DNA of 64,000 nucleotides from Massilia frigida (GCF_011682175.1 NZ_WHJG01000017.1:62001-126000); one strand, 5' to 3'; counted from the first letter of the stretch, positions 44,471 to 53,332 are shown. Notes: generated by a model from the sequence alone, not told the origin. A program made the numbers and translations.

Positions 44471-45176
44471 GTTGAAATCCTGTAATCACGAAAAAGAGCA
44501 GCGCCATGACCGCCAGCGCATACCATTGAAATGCATAACCCTGGTGTTTTTCCACGTTCAGGGAGGGGGCTGGCCAGTTGCGCACCAGCTTGTCGCCGGC
44601 CGGCGCAGGGCCGCTTTGCTCGATAAAAAAGGGCTGCACCGCCAGCTTGCTCGCTTGCGCAAACTCGGCCGGCGTCAGGTTTTGCAGGATGGCCTTGGGC
44701 GCAACCGGGGCGGCCGTTCCGAGCTGCATCACCTTGCCCATGCTTGGGCGCGCCAAACCCGTGACGGTCACGGTGCCGGCCGGCGTATCGAACTCCGGCA
44801 AGCGGTCGTACTGGCCGGTGTAGCGCGGCAGCCAGCCGCGCGCCACCAGCACGTGCATATCGCTGCCCTCGATACGCAGCGGCATCAGCAAGTAAAAGCC
44901 GGCCTTGCCTTCTTGCGGACGGTTGTTCAAGAACAGCGGCCAGTCGCGCACAAACGTGCCGCTCACCGATACCGGGCGCAGCTCGACCTGCGCGGGCGTG
45001 CGCGGGGTCGCGCCGAGCACCAGCGGGGCGGCGCCAGCGCGCGCCGTGATGGTCTGCTGCAGGCCGATTTTCTCGGCGGCGCGGCCATCCTGCCAGCGCC
45101 CCAGGGAGATGCCGAGCGCCACCAGCAGCCCCGTGGCCACGAAGGGGATCGCCCGAAACCGGAAGCGGATACGCAT
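44448..45176 (-). CDS. SURF1-family cytochrome oxidase assembly protein
   Basis: A 242-residue protein with a membrane helix at each end (FVATGLLVALGISLGRWQ and WYALAVMALLFFVITGF) and a periplasmic domain between. GRWQDGRAAEK, LFLNNRPQEGKAGFYLL and VLVARGWLP are SURF1 signatures. SURF1 helps insert heme A into subunit I. It opens the second oxidase unit (SURF1, SCO-like, ctaA, ctaB, SCO) and is divergent from the small DUF2909 gene 36 bp away. Confidence 0.93.
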   Translation of the reverse strand: MRIRFRFRAIPFVATGLLVALGISLGRWQDGRAAEKIGLQQTITARAGAAPLVLGATPRTPAQVELRPVSVSGTFVRDWPLFLNNRPQEGKAGFYLLMPLRIEGSDMHVLVARGWLPRYTGQYDRLPEFDTPAGTVTVTGLARPSMGKVMQLGTAAPVAPKAILQNLTPAEFAQASKLAVQPFFIEQSGPAPAGDKLVRNWPAPSLNVEKHQGYAFQWYALAVMALLFFVITGFQRGTKQND

Positions 45177-45212
45177 TACAATGGTGCCTTACTCAAAAAA
45201 TTCGAGCTCATT

Positions 45213-45413
45213 ATGAAAATCCTCGTCGCTATTGCCTTCATGCTCATCATCGGAAGCCTGGGCTCGGCCCTGTTCTTCCTGATGCGCGACAAGGGCAAGA
45301 GCAACCGCACGGTGCACGCGCTGGCGATGCGCGTGGGCCTGTCGATCACCCTGTTCCTGGTGCTGCTGGGAAGCTACAAGATGGGCTGGATCGCGCCGAC
45401 CGGCATTCGCTGA
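45213..45413 (+). CDS. Twin-transmembrane DUF2909-family protein
   Basis: A 66-residue protein with two membrane helices (VAIAFMLIIGSLGSALFFLM and LSITLFLVLLGSYKMGWI) joined by a basic loop (RDKGKSNRTVHALAMR). It matches the small DUF2909 family that recurs in oxidase loci. Here it lies on the strand opposite all the other oxidase genes, divergent from SURF1 and convergent with coxC. Role unknown; a small oxidase subunit or assembly factor is possible. Confidence 0.82.
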   Translation: MKILVAIAFMLIIGSLGSALFFLMRDKGKSNRTVHALAMRVGLSITLFLVLLGSYKMGWIAPTGIR

Positions 45414-45454
45414 CGCTGAGCGACCCTCAGGCCGTCAAGGTTATTCCCAACCGC

Positions 45455-45502
45455 AAAAAACCGGGGACAGGCCACCGCTTGGTGGACTGTCCCCGGTTTT
45501 TC
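45455..45502. terminator. Bidirectional terminator between coxC and DUF2909
   Basis: AAAAACCGGGGACAG (45456-45470) pairs with CTGTCCCCGGTTTTT (45487-45501), a 15-bp stem. A and T runs on both sides allow it to end transcripts from either direction, fitting two convergent genes. Confidence 0.93.
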
Positions 45503-45549
45503 TTGTTCTACACCTGGCGGAGGGCGTACCCCCCGCTGCATGCCGCCAT

Positions 45550-46416
45550 TTACAGCCAGTAGACGACGATGTACAGGCCGAGCCAGACCACGTCGACAAA
45601 GTGCCAGTACCAGGCCGCGCCTTCGAAGCCGAAGTGGTTCTCGGCGGTGAAGTGGCCCTTCATGACGCGGTACAGGATCACCGACAGCATGATTGCGCCG
45701 AGCGTCACGTGGAAGCCGTGAAAGCCCGTCAGCAGGTAAAAGATCGAACCGTAGATGCCCGAGGTCAGTTTCAGGTTCAGTTCGCTGTAAGCGTGCATGT
45801 ACTCATACGCCTGGAAGCCCATGAAGGTCGCGCCCAGCAAGATCGTGGCGGCCAGCCAGAACGCGGTCTTGGCACGGTGGCCGGCGCGCAGGGCGTGGTG
45901 CGAAATGGTCAGCGTCACGCCCGACAGCAGCAGCAGCGCGGTATTGATGGTCGGGATCGGGAACGGACCCATGGTGGTGAAGCTGTCGACGGTGCCGGCC
46001 GGGCTGGCGCCGCCCCACTGGGCCGCGAAATCAGGCCAGATGATCTTGTGATCGAGGTCGCCCAGCCATGGCGTGGAAATGGTGCGCGCATAGAACAGGG
46101 CGCCGAAGAAGGCGCCGAAGAACATCACTTCGGAAAAGATGAACCAGCTCATCGACCAGCGGAACGACAGGTCGATGTTCTTGCCGTACTGGCCCGCCTC
46201 GGATTCGCCGATGGCGTCGCCGAACCAGAAGTACAGGACCAGCAAGGTCGACAGGATACCGGCGATATTGACTGCCGGGCCCCAGGACAGGTCATTGACC
46301 CAGGCCGAAGCGCCCAGCATCGTAACGAGCAGCGACAAGCCGGCGGCCATCGGCCATTTGGACGGGCCGGGCACAAAATAATGCGGTACGGCGGCGTGTG
46401 GTGAACTCATCTTCAT
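45550..46416 (-). CDS. ctaE: Cytochrome c oxidase subunit III
   Basis: Seven-helix membrane subunit of the aa3/caa3 oxidase, 288 residues. FVPGPSKWPMAAGLSLLVT, FRWSMSWFIFSEVMFFGAFF, LTGFHGFHVTLGAIML and WYWHFVDVVWLGLYIVVYWL are the standard subunit III blocks. The start may be 46416 or Met3. It is the last gene of the coxB-coxA unit and ends before a bidirectional terminator. Confidence 0.96.
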   Translation of the reverse strand: MKMSSPHAAVPHYFVPGPSKWPMAAGLSLLVTMLGASAWVNDLSWGPAVNIAGILSTLLVLYFWFGDAIGESEAGQYGKNIDLSFRWSMSWFIFSEVMFFGAFFGALFYARTISTPWLGDLDHKIIWPDFAAQWGGASPAGTVDSFTTMGPFPIPTINTALLLLSGVTLTISHHALRAGHRAKTAFWLAATILLGATFMGFQAYEYMHAYSELNLKLTSGIYGSIFYLLTGFHGFHVTLGAIMLSVILYRVMKGHFTAENHFGFEGAAWYWHFVDVVWLGLYIVVYWL

Positions 46417-46499
46417 CTCCTAAATCAAACTGTATGCGGTGAATTTATTGCTAATTTGTAAAACCTGAGCGGGCATCCGGCACCCTGGCCGCCCTGTCG

Positions 46500-46736
46500 T
46501 CAATGACCCGACACGGCAAATTTCACCAGGGCGATCAGTACGCCAATGAACAACATCACCCCAATCAATCCGGCAATCACCACGTGCACCGGATTCAGGC
46601 TGGCCGAATCTTTTTCGTAATCGCTGCGTTTGCGGATGCCCAGGAACGACCAGAACACCGCTTTCATCGTGGCGCCGAACGCGATCTTGCGCTCGTTCTT
46701 TATATTGCGTTCGTCGCCTTTATTCAAATCCCTCAT
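46500..46736 (-). CDS. DUF2970-family small membrane protein
   Basis: A 78-residue protein with a basic cytoplasmic N-terminal half (FGATMKAVFWSFLGIRKRSDYEKD) and one C-terminal helix (VVIAGLIGVMLFIGVLIALV). The FWSFLGIRKR segment is the DUF2970 signature. The family is found almost only between ctaG and coxC in such operons, so a role in oxidase assembly or as an accessory subunit is inferred. It lies nine bases after ctaG. Confidence 0.85.
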   Translation of the reverse strand: MRDLNKGDERNIKNERKIAFGATMKAVFWSFLGIRKRSDYEKDSASLNPVHVVIAGLIGVMLFIGVLIALVKFAVSGH

Positions 46737-46744
46737 CGCGGCCC

Positions 46745-47305
46745 CTACTTCGCTGCCACTGCCTGGGTACCGGCAATCTCGAAAAACGTGTACGACAGCG
46801 TCATCGTCTTCACGTCGCGCGGCAGGGCTGGATCGATGTAGAACACCACCGGCATCTGGCGCGCTTCATGTGCCTTCAAGGTCTGCTGCTTGAAGCAGAA
46901 GCACTCGACCTTCTTAAAATGCGACATCACCAGCTGCGGCGCGAAGCTGGGAATCGCTTGCGCCTGCACGGTCCGGTTCTGCGTATTGACCACCTCGTAC
47001 ACCACGGTGGTCAGTTCGCCCGGATGGACGTCGATCGAACGCGTGGTCGGGCGGAAGCGCCACGGACCCTGCGCATTGCCGTCGAACTCGATCGTGATCG
47101 TGCGCGACTTGTCGACCTGGGTATTCTTGTCGTACGTCACCGTGCCATCGGCCTGGGTCAGTACGTTGATCCCCAGCATTTCGCACAGGTGCTTGTACAC
47201 GGGAATCAAGGCATAGCCAAAACCGAACATGATCACGGTAACGACCAGCAGCTTGCCCAGCATCGTGCGATTGAGCTTGAGCTTTCCGGATTCTTCAGTA
47301 GCCAC
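46745..47305 (-). CDS. ctaG: Cytochrome c oxidase assembly protein CtaG (Cox11)
   Basis: Membrane-anchored copper chaperone of 186 residues that delivers CuB to subunit I. One N-terminal helix (LLVVTVIMFGFGYALIPVYK) is followed by an immunoglobulin-like periplasmic domain. The copper ligands are in VECFCFKQQ (CFCF), and YEVVNTQNRTVQAQAIPSFAP and VFYIDPALP complete the family pattern. It begins seven bases downstream of the small assembly-protein gene. Confidence 0.96.
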   Translation of the reverse strand: MATEESGKLKLNRTMLGKLLVVTVIMFGFGYALIPVYKHLCEMLGINVLTQADGTVTYDKNTQVDKSRTITIEFDGNAQGPWRFRPTTRSIDVHPGELTTVVYEVVNTQNRTVQAQAIPSFAPQLVMSHFKKVECFCFKQQTLKAHEARQMPVVFYIDPALPRDVKTMTLSYTFFEIAGTQAVAAK

Positions 47306-47311
47306 GTCGAC

Positions 47312-47416
47312 TCACAGCCAAATGCGTTTGATGAACACCATCGCGAAGAAAAATAAGGCCAGCGCGCCCAGGATCAGGCCCGTTCTTGCATTGTTCGGCT
47401 TTTTTGGATCAGACAT
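47312..47416 (-). CDS. Cytochrome oxidase small assembly protein, 34 residues
   Basis: I translated this short frame by hand: MSDPKKPNNARTGLILGA then LALFFFAMVFIKRIWL and TGA at 47312. A basic N-terminal tail is followed by one membrane helix and a short basic end. Peptides of this size and pattern lie between coxA and ctaG in many betaproteobacteria and are annotated as a small oxidase assembly protein. It is only seven bases from ctaG. Confidence 0.85.
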   Translation of the reverse strand: MSDPKKPNNARTGLILGALALFFFAMVFIKRIWL

Positions 47417-47482
47417 GGCATTTCACTTACAAGTTCAGTAGCGCGGGCAAGCCAAGGCTGCCCGCGCCGCTGTATGACCGGA

Positions 47483-49078
47483 TTACTTAACCGTCGGCGG
47501 TGTTTCAAAGGTGTGGAACGGAGCCGGGCTCGGCACGGTCCACTCCAGGCCTTCAGCGCCATCCCATGGCTTGTCGGCCGCCTTGGCGCCGCCACGGATG
47601 GTCGGCAGGATCACGCAGAACAGGAAGTACACCTGCGACAGGCCGAAACCAAACGCGCCGATGGTGGCGATCGTGTTGAAGTCGGTGAACTGCGCCGGGT
47701 AATCCGCGTAGCGACGTGGCATCCCCGCCAGACCCAGGAAGTGCATCGGGAAGAAGGTGATGTTAAACGTGATCAGCGACAGCCAGAAGTGCATCTTGCC
47801 GCGGAATTCGCTGTACATGTGGCCAGTCCACTTCGGCGACCAGTAGTAGAAACCGGCGAACAGGGCGAACAGGGAACCTGCCACCAGCACATAGTGGAAG
47901 TGGGCCACGACGTAGTAGGTATCCTGCAGCTGGATGTCGATCGGGGTCACGGCCAGGATCAGGCCGGTGAAACCACCCATGGTGAACACGAAGATGAAGC
48001 CGACCGAGAACAGCATCGGGGTTTCGAAGGTCATCGAACCCTTCCACATCGTGGCGATCCAGTTGAACACTTTCACGCCGGTCGGTACCGCGATCAGCAT
48101 GGTGGCGTACATGAAGAACAGCTGGCTGGTCACTGGCATGCCGGTGGTGAACATGTGGTGCGCCCAGACGATGAACGACAGGATCGCGATCGAGGCCGTG
48201 GCGTAGACCATCGACGCGTAGCCGAACAGTGGCTTGCGGGCAAACGCCGGCAGGATCTGCGAGACGATACCGAAGGCCGGCAAAATCATGATGTACACCT
48301 CGGGGTGTCCGAAGAACCAGAAGATGTGCTGGTACATGACCGGGTCGCCGCCGCCGGCGGCGTTAAAGAACGAGGTGCCGAAGTGACGGTCGGTCAGGGT
48401 CATGGTGATCGCGCCAGCCAACACAGGCATCACGGCGATCAGCAGGTAGGCGGTAATCAGCCAGGTCCAGCAAAACATCGGCATTTTCATCAGGGTCATG
48501 CCGGGAGCGCGCATGTTCAGGATGGTGACGATGATGTTGATCGAACCCATGATCGACGAAGCGCCCATCAGGTGCATCGCGAAAATCGCCATGTCCATGC
48601 CGGGTCCCATCTGGGTCGACAGCGGAGCGTACAGGGTCCAGCCGGCAGCGGTCGCGCCGCCAGGCACCAGGAACGAGGTCGCCAGCAGGATGGCCGCAGG
48701 CGGCAGCAGCCAGAACGAGAAGTTGTTCATCCGTGCGAAGGCCATGTCGGAGGCGCCCACTTGCAGCGGGATCATCCAGTTGGCGAAACCGACGAAGGCC
48801 GGCATGATCGCGCCGAACACCATCACCAGGCCGTGCATCGTGGTCAGCTGGTTGAAGAACTCGGGCTGGAAGAATTGCAGGCCCGGCTTGAACAGTTCGG
48901 TACGGATCATCAGCGCCAGCACGCCGCCGGACAGCAGCATGATGAGCGAGAACCACAGGTACAGGGTACCGATATCTTTATGGTTGGTGGCGAACAGCCA
49001 GCGGGTCATCCCCGTCGGGTGATCGTGGCTATGATCGTGGTCATGGCCGTGTGCGTGATCTAGTGTGCTTGTGCTCAT
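47483..49078 (-). CDS. ctaD: Cytochrome c oxidase subunit I
   Basis: Catalytic heme-copper subunit, 531 residues, twelve membrane helices. Ligand regions are visible: [10 protein letters not shown] (heme a His), [17 protein letters not shown] (CuB His and cross-linked Tyr), [10 protein letters not shown] (CuB His pair) and [13 protein letters not shown] (heme a3 and heme a His). The N-terminus carries a run of histidines and aspartates ([13 protein letters not shown]) of unknown role, perhaps metal binding or only low complexity. It follows coxB by 13 bp. Confidence 0.98.
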   Translation of the reverse strand: MSTSTLDHAHGHDHDHSHDHPTGMTRWLFATNHKDIGTLYLWFSLIMLLSGGVLALMIRTELFKPGLQFFQPEFFNQLTTMHGLVMVFGAIMPAFVGFANWMIPLQVGASDMAFARMNNFSFWLLPPAAILLATSFLVPGGATAAGWTLYAPLSTQMGPGMDMAIFAMHLMGASSIMGSINIIVTILNMRAPGMTLMKMPMFCWTWLITAYLLIAVMPVLAGAITMTLTDRHFGTSFFNAAGGGDPVMYQHIFWFFGHPEVYIMILPAFGIVSQILPAFARKPLFGYASMVYATASIAILSFIVWAHHMFTTGMPVTSQLFFMYATMLIAVPTGVKVFNWIATMWKGSMTFETPMLFSVGFIFVFTMGGFTGLILAVTPIDIQLQDTYYVVAHFHYVLVAGSLFALFAGFYYWSPKWTGHMYSEFRGKMHFWLSLITFNITFFPMHFLGLAGMPRRYADYPAQFTDFNTIATIGAFGFGLSQVYFLFCVILPTIRGGAKAADKPWDGAEGLEWTVPSPAPFHTFETPPTVK

Positions 49079-49091
49079 AACTTACTCCCGA

Positions 49092-50276
49092 TTACTTGTT
49101 ACGTGCAGCCAGGACTTCGGCTGGTTGAACGATATTTTCCGCTGCCTTGTTCGACCAGTTGTTGCGGGTGTAAGTAATCACCGCAGCAATATCAGAATCC
49201 GACAATTGTTTCCAGGCTGGCATTTCGGTCGGGAACTTGCCCGACTTCTGGCCGTTCAGCAGCACCTTGATCTGCTCCGCTTTCGGGCCCATGACCAATG
49301 GCGACGCGTCCAGGGCGGCGAAGTTGTTCGGCAAGCCCTTGCCGTTGGCCTGGTGGCAGACCGCGCAGTTGGCGGCGTAGACTTTTTCGCCTTTGATTTT
49401 CAGCTCGTCGATGGTCCACACTTTGGATGGATCGTCGGCCAGGGCAGCCATTTTCTTTTTCTCGCCATCGACCCACTTGGTGTAGTCGGCGTCGGAGACG
49501 ACATTGACCACGATCGGCATGAAGGCGTGTTCTTTACCGCACAGCTCAGCGCACTGGCCGCGGTAGGTACCGATCTGCTCGGCCTTGAACCAGGTGTCGC
49601 GCACGAAACCGGGAATCGCATCCTGCTTGACGCCGAAGGCCGGGATCATCCAGGCGTGGATGACGTCGTTGGCGGTCAGGACGATGCGGATCTTCTTGTT
49701 GACCGGCACGTAGATTTCATTGTCGACTTCCATCAGGTAGTTGACGCCGCGCGCTTCGGTCGGCTCCACGCCGGGCGCGCCGACTTGCGAACGCGGGGTT
49801 TTCAGGTTCGACAGGAAGGAAATGCCTTCGCCCTCGCCCTTCAGGTAATCGTAGCCCCATTTCCACTGCATGCCGGTGGCCTTGATGGTGATGTCGGCGT
49901 TGGACGTATCTTTCATCGCCACCACGGTCTTGGTTGCAGGCAGCGCCATCACGATGACGATCAGGAAAGGCACGACAGTCCATGCGATCTCGACAGCGGT
50001 CGATTCGTGGAAGGTGGCTGGCTTGTGGCCCAGCGAACGGCGGTGTTTGAAGACCGAATAGAACATCACGCCGAACACCGCGACGAAGATCACCATGCAG
50101 ACGATCATCATCCAGGTGTGCAGGTCGTTGATTTCCGTTGCAATCTTCGTCACTGGCATTTGCAGGTTCAACTGGTATTCAACCGGACGTCCCTCCACCG
50201 GTGCAGCCAGCGCAGGGATGCTGGCCGAAATTGCCAGACCGAACATCAAGGCCTGAAGTCGCTTTGCATATGTCAT
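49092..50276 (-). CDS. ctaC: Cytochrome c oxidase subunit II with fused cytochrome c (caa3 type)
   Basis: Electron-entry subunit, 394 residues from the ATG at 50276, which has GGGGA nearby. A signal peptide (1-25) and two membrane helices precede the CuA domain: C242 and C246 with H250 and M253 in RGQCAELCGKEHAFMP. A C-terminal c-type cytochrome domain follows, with the heme site CAVCH at 304-308 and Met near MPAWKQL. The fusion identifies a caa3-type enzyme that can carry its own cytochrome c. It is the first gene of the operon, behind a long leader. Confidence 0.97.
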   Translation of the reverse strand: MTYAKRLQALMFGLAISASIPALAAPVEGRPVEYQLNLQMPVTKIATEINDLHTWMMIVCMVIFVAVFGVMFYSVFKHRRSLGHKPATFHESTAVEIAWTVVPFLIVIVMALPATKTVVAMKDTSNADITIKATGMQWKWGYDYLKGEGEGISFLSNLKTPRSQVGAPGVEPTEARGVNYLMEVDNEIYVPVNKKIRIVLTANDVIHAWMIPAFGVKQDAIPGFVRDTWFKAEQIGTYRGQCAELCGKEHAFMPIVVNVVSDADYTKWVDGEKKKMAALADDPSKVWTIDELKIKGEKVYAANCAVCHQANGKGLPNNFAALDASPLVMGPKAEQIKVLLNGQKSGKFPTEMPAWKQLSDSDIAAVITYTRNNWSNKAAENIVQPAEVLAARNK

Positions 50277-50547
50277 GTTTTCCCCAACCACCCAAAAATA
50301 AAAATATTTTTTCTACGCCGAAGCATCCTGATCGGATCCCGGCGCTCCGAAACCATCGCACAAAAAGGGCCCATACCGTCCCGGCGCGCTCACGGCACGG
50401 CGGACCCGACTGGAACCCTGACATCGGCCATAGGTGAACAAAGCACACTGATGAACGCTGACTTGCTATCGCTTTCGACTGCCGCACCGTTGAACATTCC
50501 TTGGTGTTTCCAAGAAAAATCAACACAGTCGATAAAATTAGTCCTTG
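50277..50547 (-). other. Long 5' leader of the oxidase operon
   Basis: About 265 nt between the predicted start of transcription and coxB. The minus strand contains a small CTTGG-AAACA-CCAAG hairpin near 50498-50512 and AT-rich sequence just before the ribosome site. Reading frames here lack ribosome sites and look spurious. The GC-rich centre may fold, but no known riboswitch pattern was recognised. Confidence 0.5.
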
Positions 50548-50577
50548 ATTATACTCAAGTATGCCCAACGTCATCAA
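50544..50577 (-). promoter_or_regulatory. Oxidase operon promoter with CTTGA-N6-TCAAG dyad
   Basis: On the minus strand TTGATG (50577-50572) and a perfect TATAAT (50553-50548) are 18 bp apart. The -10 is centred in CTTGAGTATAATCAAG (50559-50544), an inverted repeat with five-base arms, a possible operator for an oxygen- or redox-dependent regulator. The factor is unknown. Confidence 0.6.
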
Positions 50578-50703
50578 GGGAAAATCCTCCCGTAACGGGT
50601 CAGCTCCCCCTTGTTTGCCCCGCTTTCACGGCCGTTTTGTACCATGACGGGTACAACCGGGCGGCCCGGCGCGGCCCGCCCGTGGCGAAAAGCGCGCGCG
50701 CCC

Positions 50704-51615
50704 TCAGCGCCCCCTGCGCGGCTCGAAGCGGATGATCGCCTCGCCGGTGGCGGTCACGCGCGGCGCCGGACGGAAGGCGTGGCCGTAGATCACTTCGAAG
50801 CTCAGGCCGAGCTTGCCGTCGGGCCGGCGCTGCCGCTCCAGCGCCGCCAGCACCCGCCCCCAGGCCGCGCGCCCGAGCAGGCCGCGCGCGCGCGTGGCCA
50901 GCGGATTGCCGCCCAGCGCGCGCGCGTCGGCCAGCAGGGCCGCGGCCGTGTCGTAGGTGACCGTGATCATTTCCATATCCATCACCGGAGTGGAAAAGCC
51001 GGCCCCCACCAGCTGGTCGCCGAAGTCGTGCAGGTCGACGAAAGGCAGCACGTGCGGCGCCGCGTCGGCCTCGGCAAAGGCCGTGCGCAGCTCGCGCAAG
51101 GTATCCGGACCGAAATTGGAGAACATCAGCAAGCCATCCTGGCGCAGCACCCGGCGCCATTCCGCGAACACGCGGTCGGGCTGGGGATGCCAGTGCAAGG
51201 CCAGGTTGGACCACACCAGGTCGACCGAGTTCGGCCCGAACGGCAAACTGCCGAAATCGCCGCACAGCAGGTCGACCCCGGCCTTGCCCGGCAACAGGCG
51301 GCTGAGCATCTGGTTCAGCGCTTTGAGGGCCGAGGCTGGCGTCTTGGCCGCCTCGATCATGGCGGGGGCCGCATCGAGGCCGACGATGTGGGCGGCGGGA
51401 TAATCTTTTTGCAACAACGCCAGGTCGGCGCCGCTGCCGCAGCCGGCGTCGAGCACGCGTTTGGGCGCCACCTTGACCAGCATCAGGCGCTCATGCATGC
51501 GGGCGGCGATCTCGCGCCGCAGGAAATCGGACTGTTCCACGCGTTGCGGACGCGAGAACAAAGTACGCACGCGCGCCAGGTCGATCGGCGCGCTCAGGGT
51601 ATCGGGGGTAGCCAT
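50704..51615 (-). CDS. bioC: Malonyl-ACP methyltransferase BioC-like protein
   Basis: SAM-dependent methyltransferase of 303 residues. Motif I is VLDAGCGSGADLALL near residue 50, then LLCGDFGSLPF and DLVWSNLALHWHPQPD, a BioC-type sequence, and FSNFGPDTLRELR. BioC methylates malonyl-ACP to start pimelate synthesis for biotin. No other bio gene is in the window, so the assignment rests on these motifs. The start at 51615 gives the family N-terminus; the open frame beyond it runs into the tandem repeat and comF region. Confidence 0.78.
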   Translation of the reverse strand: MATPDTLSAPIDLARVRTLFSRPQRVEQSDFLRREIAARMHERLMLVKVAPKRVLDAGCGSGADLALLQKDYPAAHIVGLDAAPAMIEAAKTPASALKALNQMLSRLLPGKAGVDLLCGDFGSLPFGPNSVDLVWSNLALHWHPQPDRVFAEWRRVLRQDGLLMFSNFGPDTLRELRTAFAEADAAPHVLPFVDLHDFGDQLVGAGFSTPVMDMEMITVTYDTAAALLADARALGGNPLATRARGLLGRAAWGRVLAALERQRRPDGKLGLSFEVIYGHAFRPAPRVTATGEAIIRFEPRRGR

Positions 51616-51660
51616 GGGCGAGTGAAATAAGCGGTGAGATGAGATAATGCGGGCAGTGTA

Positions 51661-51697
51661 CCCGTTTGCCGTCTTCCCGTTTGCCGCATTCCCATTT
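51661..51697. repeat. 15-bp tandem repeat between bioC and comF
   Basis: CCCGTTTGCCGTCTT (51661-51675) is followed by CCCGTTTGCCGCATT (51676-51690) and a partial third unit CCCATTT. It fills the short divergent intergenic region, just upstream of the comF ribosome site, and could change promoter spacing by slippage. Confidence 0.85.
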
Positions 51698-51712
51698 AAA
51701 AGGGGCAGTCCG

Positions 51713-52447
51713 ATGAGCGCATGGCCGCGATGCGAAGCGATGGCAGGCAGGCTGCGCGCGCTGCTGCCCTGCGCCTGCGCCCTGTGCGGCGGCGCGGCCG
51801 ACGCCCCCGTGTGCACGCCCTGCGCGCGCCAGTTGGTCGATGCCGGCACGGCGCGCTGCCGCCGCTGCGCCAATCCGCTCGGCCCCGCCGACGCCGCCCT
51901 GGCCTGCGGCGCCTGCCTGGCCGGGGCGCCCGCCTACGACGCCACCGTGGCCGCCGGCGGCTACGCCAGTCCGCTCGACCAGCTGGTACTGCGGCTCAAG
52001 TTCGGCGGCGCCCTCGCGCTGGCACCCTGGTGCGCGCACACGCTGCATGCGGCCGTGCTGGCCGCACCCGGCTTCGCGCTGCCCGAACTGCTGTGTCCGG
52101 TGCCGCTGGGACCGGTGCGGCTTAGCGAGCGCGGCTACAACCAGGCGCTCGAAATTGCCCGGCCGCTGTCGGCACTGCTGGGCATCGCCCTGCAAGCGCG
52201 GCTGACGCTGCGCCGGCTCGACACGCCGGCGCAATCGGGCGTGACGGCGCAAGAGCGCAAGAACAATATGCGCCATGCATTCCTGGTGGCGCCCGACATG
52301 CTGGCCCAGGTGCGCGGACGCCACATCGGCGTGGTCGACGATGTCATGACCAGCGGCCATACATTGAATGCGCTGGCGGCCACGCTCAAGCGCTTCGGCG
52401 CCGCGCGCGTGAGCAACCTGGTGTTTGCGCGCACGGCGCCGCACTGA
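51713..52447 (+). CDS. comF: ComF-family phosphoribosyltransferase-like protein
   Basis: A 244-residue protein with an N-terminal zinc-finger-like region (CACALCGG...VCTPCARQL...CRRCANPLG...CGACLAG) and a C-terminal PRT domain (LLCPVPLGPVRLSERGYNQA and the PRPP loop VVDDVMTSGHTLN). ComF takes part in DNA uptake for transformation; homologues are also called amidophosphoribosyltransferase-like. The start at 51713 follows AAAAGGGG; upstream reading through the 15-bp repeats is unlikely. TrmL follows 20 bp downstream. Confidence 0.88.
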   Translation: MSAWPRCEAMAGRLRALLPCACALCGGAADAPVCTPCARQLVDAGTARCRRCANPLGPADAALACGACLAGAPAYDATVAAGGYASPLDQLVLRLKFGGALALAPWCAHTLHAAVLAAPGFALPELLCPVPLGPVRLSERGYNQALEIARPLSALLGIALQARLTLRRLDTPAQSGVTAQERKNNMRHAFLVAPDMLAQVRGRHIGVVDDVMTSGHTLNALAATLKRFGAARVSNLVFARTAPH

Positions 52448-52467
52448 CTTTACAAAAGGAGAATGAC

Positions 52468-52938
52468 TTGTTCCACGTCGTACTGGTAGAACCCGAAATC
52501 CCGCCGAACACCGGCAACATCATCCGCCTGTGCGCCAACACCGGCGCGCAGCTGCACCTGATCGAACCGCTCGGCTTCCCGCTGGACGATGCCAAGATGA
52601 AGCGCGCCGGGCTCGACTACCACGATTACGCCACCATGCAGGTCCACAAGAACTGGCAAGCTTATCTGGACGCCTGCCGGCCCGACCCGGCGCGCATGTT
52701 CGCGCTGACCACGCACGGCTCCGCACCGTTCGCCGATGCCAAGTTCCTGCCCGGCGACGTGTTCGTGTTCGGCGCCGAAACGCGCGGCCTGGCGCCCGCG
52801 CTGCGCGAATCTTTTCCCGAGACACAACGCATCCGCCTGCCGATGCGCCCGGACAACCGCAGCCTGAATCTGTCGAATACGGTGGCCGTGGTGGTCTTTG
52901 AAGCATGGCGCCAGAACGGTTACGCCGGCGGCGCCTGA
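52468..52938 (+). CDS. trmL: tRNA (cytidine/uridine-34-2'-O)-methyltransferase TrmL
   Basis: SPOUT-class methyltransferase of 156 residues that modifies the wobble base of certain leucine tRNAs. MFHVVLVEPEIPPNTGNIIR, HLIEPLGFPLDDAKMKRAGLDY, FVFGAETRGL and RLPMRPDNRSLNLSNTVAVV are the trefoil-knot signatures. The start is TTG, chosen because AAAGGAG lies eight bases upstream and the family begins with this Met; the nearby ATG at 52463 is out of frame and short. Confidence 0.95.
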   Translation: MFHVVLVEPEIPPNTGNIIRLCANTGAQLHLIEPLGFPLDDAKMKRAGLDYHDYATMQVHKNWQAYLDACRPDPARMFALTTHGSAPFADAKFLPGDVFVFGAETRGLAPALRESFPETQRIRLPMRPDNRSLNLSNTVAVVVFEAWRQNGYAGGA

Positions 52939-53023
52939 GGCGCGCGCACGATAGCATCTGTCCGGCAAGGATTTCAGCAAAGCCTTACTATCATGACATC
53001 AGCGTCCCTCTGTCCGCCCCCTC

Positions 53024-53323
53024 ATGATCAAGCTCCAGCTCGTGCTGCGCAATCCCTCCCGCGACCCCATCGACGACCCCGCCCTGTGCGCCCTGCTTGA
53101 GGCGCACGGCCTGCGCGTGAGCGCGTGCGGCATGGCCACCATCTCGGCGGAAACCTCCGTGGCCGAGGCGGAAAATTTATTCGGACCAATTCCAAATGTA
53201 AGAGCCGGGTTCGCTTCCGATGTAACATCCACACCGGCACTCGCCATTCCGGCGGACCTGCGACATGCCGTCAGCCTGATTACCATCGCTCCGCGCCACG
53301 CGGTGCCGGGCCAACCTACCTAG
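53024..53323 (+). CDS. Stand-alone subtilase-propeptide-like protein
   Basis: A 99-residue protein without signal peptide, nine bases upstream of the subtilase gene. I do not recognise it by name, but residues 29-54 (G-LRVSACGMATISAETSVAEAENLF-G core) align without gaps to residues 70-95 of the protease (core FTVSGRGRMTVSVRGSVAQ), with 12 of 26 identical. That stretch of the protease lies in its N-terminal pro-region. It may therefore be an inhibitor or folding helper of the protease. The C-terminal 35 residues are low in similarity to anything known to me. Function is inferred from this alignment and gene order only. Confidence 0.6.
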   Translation: MIKLQLVLRNPSRDPIDDPALCALLEAHGLRVSACGMATISAETSVAEAENLFGPIPNVRAGFASDVTSTPALAIPADLRHAVSLITIAPRHAVPGQPT

Positions 53324-53332
53324 GGGGAATCC

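Noticed and set aside
49025-49075. Histidine/aspartate run at the CoxA N-terminus considered as a frameshift or fusion
   Set aside because: Frame and start are consistent with the rest of subunit I; low-complexity His tails are plausible in this protein, so it is only noted in the gene entry.
50179-50577. 132-codon minus-strand frame in the oxidase leader
   Set aside because: No ribosome site; it overlaps the predicted promoter and the start of coxB in another frame.
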